Below, piece after piece: positions 6,648-8,909 of a stretch of 8,909 nt of DNA. The notes under the pieces were generated by a model, which saw only the letters and a program-made list of their open reading frames with translations, did not search any database and was not told where the DNA came from. Source of the stretch: an uncultured Lachnospiraceae bacterium. Its GTDB lineage: Bacteria; Bacillota; Clostridia; Lachnospirales; Lachnospiraceae. A program made the position numbers and the translations under genes. The stretch lies in the NCBI GenBank assembly GCA_934370915.1, contig CAKRNI010000098.1:1-8909 (forward strand), written 5' to 3'. Within the stretch, counting starts at the first letter, position 1; each line of letters begins with the position of its first letter.

Positions 6648-6817
6648 GTGAACCTCACATGACTAAAGTCACATGCTTCTCAGCCGTTTTAAACGGCAAG
6701 ACCGGATACCGGCGGATACGCCTGAAACTTAGAACTGCGCAGATATGCGCATCCTCCATGCCGGGTACGGCTGGGTTCCACATAACAGGTAGTCCTCCGG
6801 ATATCTGCCTGCATTTA
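6648..6817 (-). ncRNA. Candidate omega RNA scaffold (right end of the element)
   Basis: From the tnpB stop to the element end, the minus strand is packed with short hairpins: CTGCAT/ATGCAG spanning the stop codon; GCCG-TACC-CGGC; TGCGCA-TATC-TGCGCA (6751-6736); GGCG-TATC-CGCC; CCGG-TAT-CCGG; the perfect 15-base palindrome GCCGTTT-A-AAACGGC (6697-6683); and the terminal hairpin CATGTGA/TCATGTG (6675-6656). TnpB proteins are known to use an RNA that overlaps the tnpB 3' end and reaches past the right end, where the flanking bases act as guide. By that rule the scaffold would end at AGGTTCAC and the guide would begin ATGATAACGG, reading out into the flank. The 5' limit is unknown and may lie inside tnpB. 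Confidence 0.65.
6656..6675 (-). repeat. Right-end subterminal hairpin of the element
   Basis: On the minus strand, CATGTGACT pairs with AGTCATGTG over nine positions, two of them T-G wobbles, around a TT tip. On the plus strand the wobbles become C-A mismatches, so the fold favours one strand. It is preceded by GAGAAG and followed by AGGTTCAC, the expected layout of a Y1-transposase end: guide bases, hairpin, cleavage site. In RNA it would be the last hairpin before the guide. Confidence 0.7.
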
Positions 6818-8140
6818 TGCAGCTTTCGAACATCCATACTCATTCTGAAGGATGAGCAGGTCAGCATAAACACATGAGGTTCTGCGCTTCACCGCAGGTA
6901 CTTTTGCCTCCAGTGAAGACCTTTCCGTTTCCGGTAAGGTTTTTATGATTTCCCGAATCCAGTATCTCGCTCCGATATTGTAGGATGCTGACAGATCACA
7001 GTTATACTGTTTTCCAGATTGGAAAACACACAGGCTGTGGTTCTTCGGATCTCGGCTGACCGGTCCGCTTCCATCATACGCCAGACGGCTGGTATTCCAT
7101 GCGCAGACACGGGACACACGGATCCCATACCGGTGTGCTTTGTGTTCACACATAGTCTGGATCTCCCGTTTCTTCCAAAGATGCAGTTTCTGTCGTTTCT
7201 TTCCTGAAATCTTTCCCTTCATTTCCAGGTACTCAAACACGATCACTTCCGCATGATTCTCATGAGCATATTCTGTGATCGAACGGGCAGTCTTTCTGGC
7301 AAGTTCCGTATTCAGACGTTTCGCATACGCCCATCGGCTTCCGATCTGCTTGGAACCGTGTTCCTTCTGGAATCTCCGGATCCTTCCGAGTACATGGGAC
7401 AGCCGGTCTTTTTCACTGGGGAAATTGATAAATTTCCGGTCCAGGACAGTTCCGTCTGACCGCATGATACTACAGACTGCATCCGTATTGATTCCAAGAT
7501 CCACACTGCAGATAAGCTGATCCTTTACAGGTGTTTTTGATAATGTAACTTCTTCCGTATAAGAAAAGCGGAGAAAATATTTCTGATGTCGTTTTTCCAA
7601 AACCGGAGCAGAAGACTTTTTTCCGGACCAGTGCCTGCGCAGGTACTCCATATCCGTATGAAGCAGACCTGCGCGGAACCATTTCCAGTCATGACCATCA
7701 TAAAGCTTCAGGCAGGCCGCGTCTTCACTCTCTTCTCCTGGTTTGTACATGACATTCCGATAAAATACCGGCATCGCATGGTTTTCATATACAAGCTTCG
7801 GTTTTCCGGAAATCGCTCCATTTTTCCACTGTTCCAATCTTGTATGGTACGAGGAAACACTCCCGAGCGCATGCTGAATCGCCGCTCTTCTCAGATATGA
7901 CGGCATTTTCGGAAAACGGGCATCGAAGTCAAATCTTGCATGATTCTTCTTTGTTTCATGTACCAGATGTTCCGCCTCGTTAAATCTCCGTTTTATCTGA
8001 TCGATCATGGATAACTCTGTCCATACGGTCTCATATATCTCCGTCAGACAGCGGACCGCCTCCCGGTAAAGCGCCAGCGTATGGCGGATTGGGATATTCT
8101 TATTTTTAATTTCCGCGCCATAGCTGGATACGACCTGCAT
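6815..8140 (-). CDS. tnpB: TnpB-type RuvC protein of IS200/IS605, zinc knuckle degenerate
   Basis: The 441-residue protein is a TnpB (OrfB) homologue, a family of RNA-guided DNA nucleases that help their element persist. An N-terminal recognition part (about 1-205) includes KPKLVYENHAMPVFYR. The RuvC part follows with all three acidic residues: Asp214 (SVDLGIN), Glu303 (VFEYLEMKG) and Asp382 (NCDLSASYNIGARY). The zinc knuckle normally between the last two is degraded: at NTSRLAYDGSG the two expected Cys are Ala354 and Gly357, and of the second pair only Cys371 remains. It also has a C-terminal tail of about 50 residues after the third RuvC motif. The length and missing zinc knuckle resemble the group annotated as TnpB-related accessory proteins. 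The start has a good site, AGAGGAAA (complement of 8144-8151), overlapping the tnpA stop, which implies coupled translation. The frame is intact. Nuclease activity is plausible but unproven. Confidence 0.9.
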   Translation of the reverse strand: MQVVSSYGAEIKNKNIPIRHTLALYREAVRCLTEIYETVWTELSMIDQIKRRFNEAEHLVHETKKNHARFDFDARFPKMPSYLRRAAIQHALGSVSSYHTRLEQWKNGAISGKPKLVYENHAMPVFYRNVMYKPGEESEDAACLKLYDGHDWKWFRAGLLHTDMEYLRRHWSGKKSSAPVLEKRHQKYFLRFSYTEEVTLSKTPVKDQLICSVDLGINTDAVCSIMRSDGTVLDRKFINFPSEKDRLSHVLGRIRRFQKEHGSKQIGSRWAYAKRLNTELARKTARSITEYAHENHAEVIVFEYLEMKGKISGKKRQKLHLWKKREIQTMCEHKAHRYGIRVSRVCAWNTSRLAYDGSGPVSRDPKNHSLCVFQSGKQYNCDLSASYNIGARYWIREIIKTLPETERSSLEAKVPAVKRRTSCVYADLLILQNEYGCSKAA

Positions 8141-8149
8141 AGGTTTCCT

Positions 8150-8620
8150 CTACTTTCTGTTCTCTTTTTCTTTCTGTCCTTCGATATAAGCCATGATCTG
8201 TTCCCGACTTCGGTCACTGACGGTCACAGCGCAGTAAGATGGGTTCCAGAGATGTCCGCCCCACAGCTCCCTTTTCAGTTCCGGATGTGCAAGAAACAAC
8301 TGTCTCGCAAGATTTCCTTTCATGATCTTGATCATATCCGAAATAAAGAACTGCGGTTTACAATCCAGTAACAGGTGGATATGGTCCGGCATTACTTCCA
8401 TCGCAAGGATCCGAAATTGATATTCTTGTGCGATTTCCTGCAACATTTCTTTGCACTCCTGATCTACACCATTGGTCAGAACTTTCTTTCGGTATTTCGT
8501 GCACCAGACCAGATGATATTGAAGCGAGTACACATATCCTCTACCATACGAAAGAGAATTTTCTTTAATAGTAAATATATCTTTTTCCGTATGAATATTA
8601 TACCATATGTTACTAAGCAT
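8150..8620 (-). CDS. tnpA: IS200/IS605 Y1 (HUH) transposase TnpA
   Basis: The protein (156 residues from the first ATG) cuts and joins single-stranded element ends through a covalent tyrosine link. The core begins at about residue 30 with YSLQYHLVWCTKYRKKVL, the first strand of the fold. The HUH motif is His80-Ile81-His82 (MPDHIHLLL). The catalytic residue is Tyr145 in AYIEGQ, with Gln149 in the metal-binding position. Family length is about 130-155, so the fold is complete. The N-terminus is uncertain: the only in-frame ATG upstream of the core lies in the loop of the left-end hairpin and upstream of a TATAAT box, and the next in-frame start is GTG at 8533-8531 after AGAGGA. It ends 9 bases before tnpB in the same direction. 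Identity is secure; the start is not. Confidence 0.9.
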   Translation of the reverse strand: MLSNIWYNIHTEKDIFTIKENSLSYGRGYVYSLQYHLVWCTKYRKKVLTNGVDQECKEMLQEIAQEYQFRILAMEVMPDHIHLLLDCKPQFFISDMIKIMKGNLARQLFLAHPELKRELWGGHLWNPSYCAVTVSDRSREQIMAYIEGQKEKENRK

Positions 8621-8625
8621 ATAAA
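8597..8625 (-). promoter_or_regulatory. Possible promoter of tnpA-tnpB within the left end
   Basis: Read on the minus strand, TATAAT (8602-8597) is a perfect -10 box and TTTATA (8625-8620) is a 4/6 match to the -35 box at 17-base spacing. Transcription would start near 8590, which is downstream of the ATG at 8620. The promoter overlaps the left-end hairpin, so TnpA binding could repress it. Confidence 0.5.
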
Positions 8626-8631
8626 CATATG
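8604..8631. repeat. Left-end subterminal hairpin of the element
   Basis: CATATGTT (8604-8611) and AACATATG (8624-8631) are perfect reverse complements around a 12-base loop. The position, 12 bases inside the proposed left boundary, is where a Y1 transposase would bind its end hairpin. The loop contains the first in-frame ATG of tnpA. The arm sequence differs from the right-end hairpin, although both share a CATRTG core, so recognition would depend largely on shape. Confidence 0.6.
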
Positions 8632-8654
8632 TTCGATATTATTGTAAATAAATA

Positions 8655-8702
8655 GCGCACCTAATTCATCACTGAAGTAACGAGAATGCGGTGCGTGTTT
8701 TT
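8655..8702 (+). terminator. Terminator-like hairpin flanking the element
   Basis: GCGCACC (8655-8661) pairs with GGTGCGT (8690-8696), one pair being a G-T wobble, around a 28-base loop, followed by a T5 run at 8698-8702. The long loop makes it weaker than the operon terminator. On the other strand it is followed by TATTTATTTAC, which is the T-rich stretch next to the proposed insertion point. With the element removed, it lies 3 bases after the stop of the decayed frame described at 6521-6647, so it may have been that gene's terminator. Confidence 0.45.
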
Positions 8703-8784
8703 CAACGAAGATGCAAGGGAAACAATGCAGGAGAAGATTAACCGGACGCTGGTTACAGAAGCAAACCGAATGGCGGTTTATTAA
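8686..8784 (+). CDS. Short open frame of 32 residues, doubtful
   Basis: This frame reads MRCVFFNEDARETM, then QEKINRTLVTEANRMAVY and a stop. It has no convincing ribosome binding site, and its ATG lies in the loop of the adjacent hairpin. The composition looks protein-like, and downstream frames (NYVDVIEEKT at about 8785-8814; a frame rich in Lys and Glu from 8842 to the window end, starting at best with TTG) could be broken pieces of the same coding region or the start of a gene cut by the window edge. I recognise no family. From 8785 to 8909 I see nothing firmer. Confidence 0.2.
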   Translation: MRCVFFNEDARETMQEKINRTLVTEANRMAVY

Positions 8785-8909
8785 AATTATGTAGATGTAA
8801 TTGAAGAAAAAACATGATATTATGTGAGTAACTAATCGGAATTGACCGAGCTGAAAGAGAAGGATGCTTGTTGCCCGAAAGACAAGAAGATGGAAGTAGA
8901 AGAAAACAA

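Larger units (their letters stand above)
6648..8643 (-). mobile_element. IS200/IS605-type element with tnpA, tnpB and omega RNA
   Basis: The element reads on the minus strand: left-end hairpin, tnpA, tnpB, structured RNA region, right-end hairpin. The right end is placed after the sequence AGGTTCAC that follows the terminal hairpin (minus-strand end at 6648). The left end is placed just after TTTAC on the minus strand (complement of 8644-8648), about 12 bases before the left-end hairpin; TTTAT four bases further out is the alternative. Such elements transpose as single strands, have subterminal hairpins instead of terminal inverted repeats, make no target duplication, and insert 3' of a short T-rich motif. 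All four are consistent here. Length is about 2.0 kb. Gene content is secure; the exact ends are inferred. Confidence 0.8.

Noticed and set aside
6648..6817. Reading the hairpin-rich right end as a CRISPR-like repeat array
   Set aside because: The stems differ in sequence and are not separated by unique spacers of constant length; an omega RNA next to tnpB explains them better.
7586..7900. A 104-residue plus-strand frame inside tnpB
   Set aside because: It is antisense to a well-supported gene; its length is explained by the coding strand's composition.
8081..8371. A 96-residue plus-strand frame across the tnpA-tnpB junction
   Set aside because: It is antisense to both transposon genes and has no start signal or family.
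1960..8619. GCTTAGTAA shared by the marR operator (1960-1968) and the left-end hairpin region of the element (minus strand)
   Set aside because: A nine-base AT-rich match between two unrelated sites in about 9 kb can arise by chance, and the surrounding bases differ.

Overview
The window looks like chromosomal DNA from a Gram-positive anaerobe of the Clostridia, most likely a Lachnospiraceae-type gut bacterium. The grounds are the protein families present, AGGAGG-type ribosome binding sites, moderate GC in genes against AT-rich spacers, and hairpin-plus-T-run terminators. Taxonomy is inferred, not proven.

Layout: (1) 57-740, +: a six-segment membrane protein of the YczE/YitT-like (DUF6198) type. 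(2) 1053-1535, -: a four-segment DUF2798 membrane protein. It converges on the first gene, with a nested bidirectional terminator between them (940-1005). (3) 1536-2044: a 509-base regulatory spacer with a terminator-like hairpin in the leader side of the DUF2798 gene and a strong sigma-A promoter for the next operon. A 30-bp near-perfect palindrome sits directly after that promoter's -10 box. (4) 2045-6199, +: an operon of a MarR-family regulator and two ABC half-transporters that should form one heterodimeric exporter, closed by a strong terminator at 6263-6312. The operator position predicts autorepression by MarR, with relief probably by a substrate of the exporter. The nucleotide-binding motifs split exactly as in asymmetric exporters: the degenerate Walker B and H-loop are in the first subunit and the degenerate signature is in the second.

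(5) About 6648-8643, - strand: an IS200/IS605-type element with a Y1 (HUH) transposase TnpA, a translationally coupled TnpB-type RuvC protein, a left-end hairpin and a right-end hairpin. Between the tnpB stop and the right end lies a 165-base, hairpin-dense stretch that should be the scaffold of an omega (guide) RNA. This TnpB keeps the RuvC D-E-D triad but has lost three of the four zinc-knuckle cysteines. (6) 8644-8909: flanking DNA with a terminator-like hairpin and only short open frames.

Removing the element computationally at the proposed ends joins an open frame to a stop codon that lies 3 bases before that hairpin. This suggests the element landed at the tail of an older, now decayed gene. 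The strongest leads are the zinc-knuckle-less TnpB with its omega RNA, the ambiguous TnpA start inside the left-end hairpin, and the operator architecture of the exporter operon. I see no CRISPR array, rRNA or tRNA.
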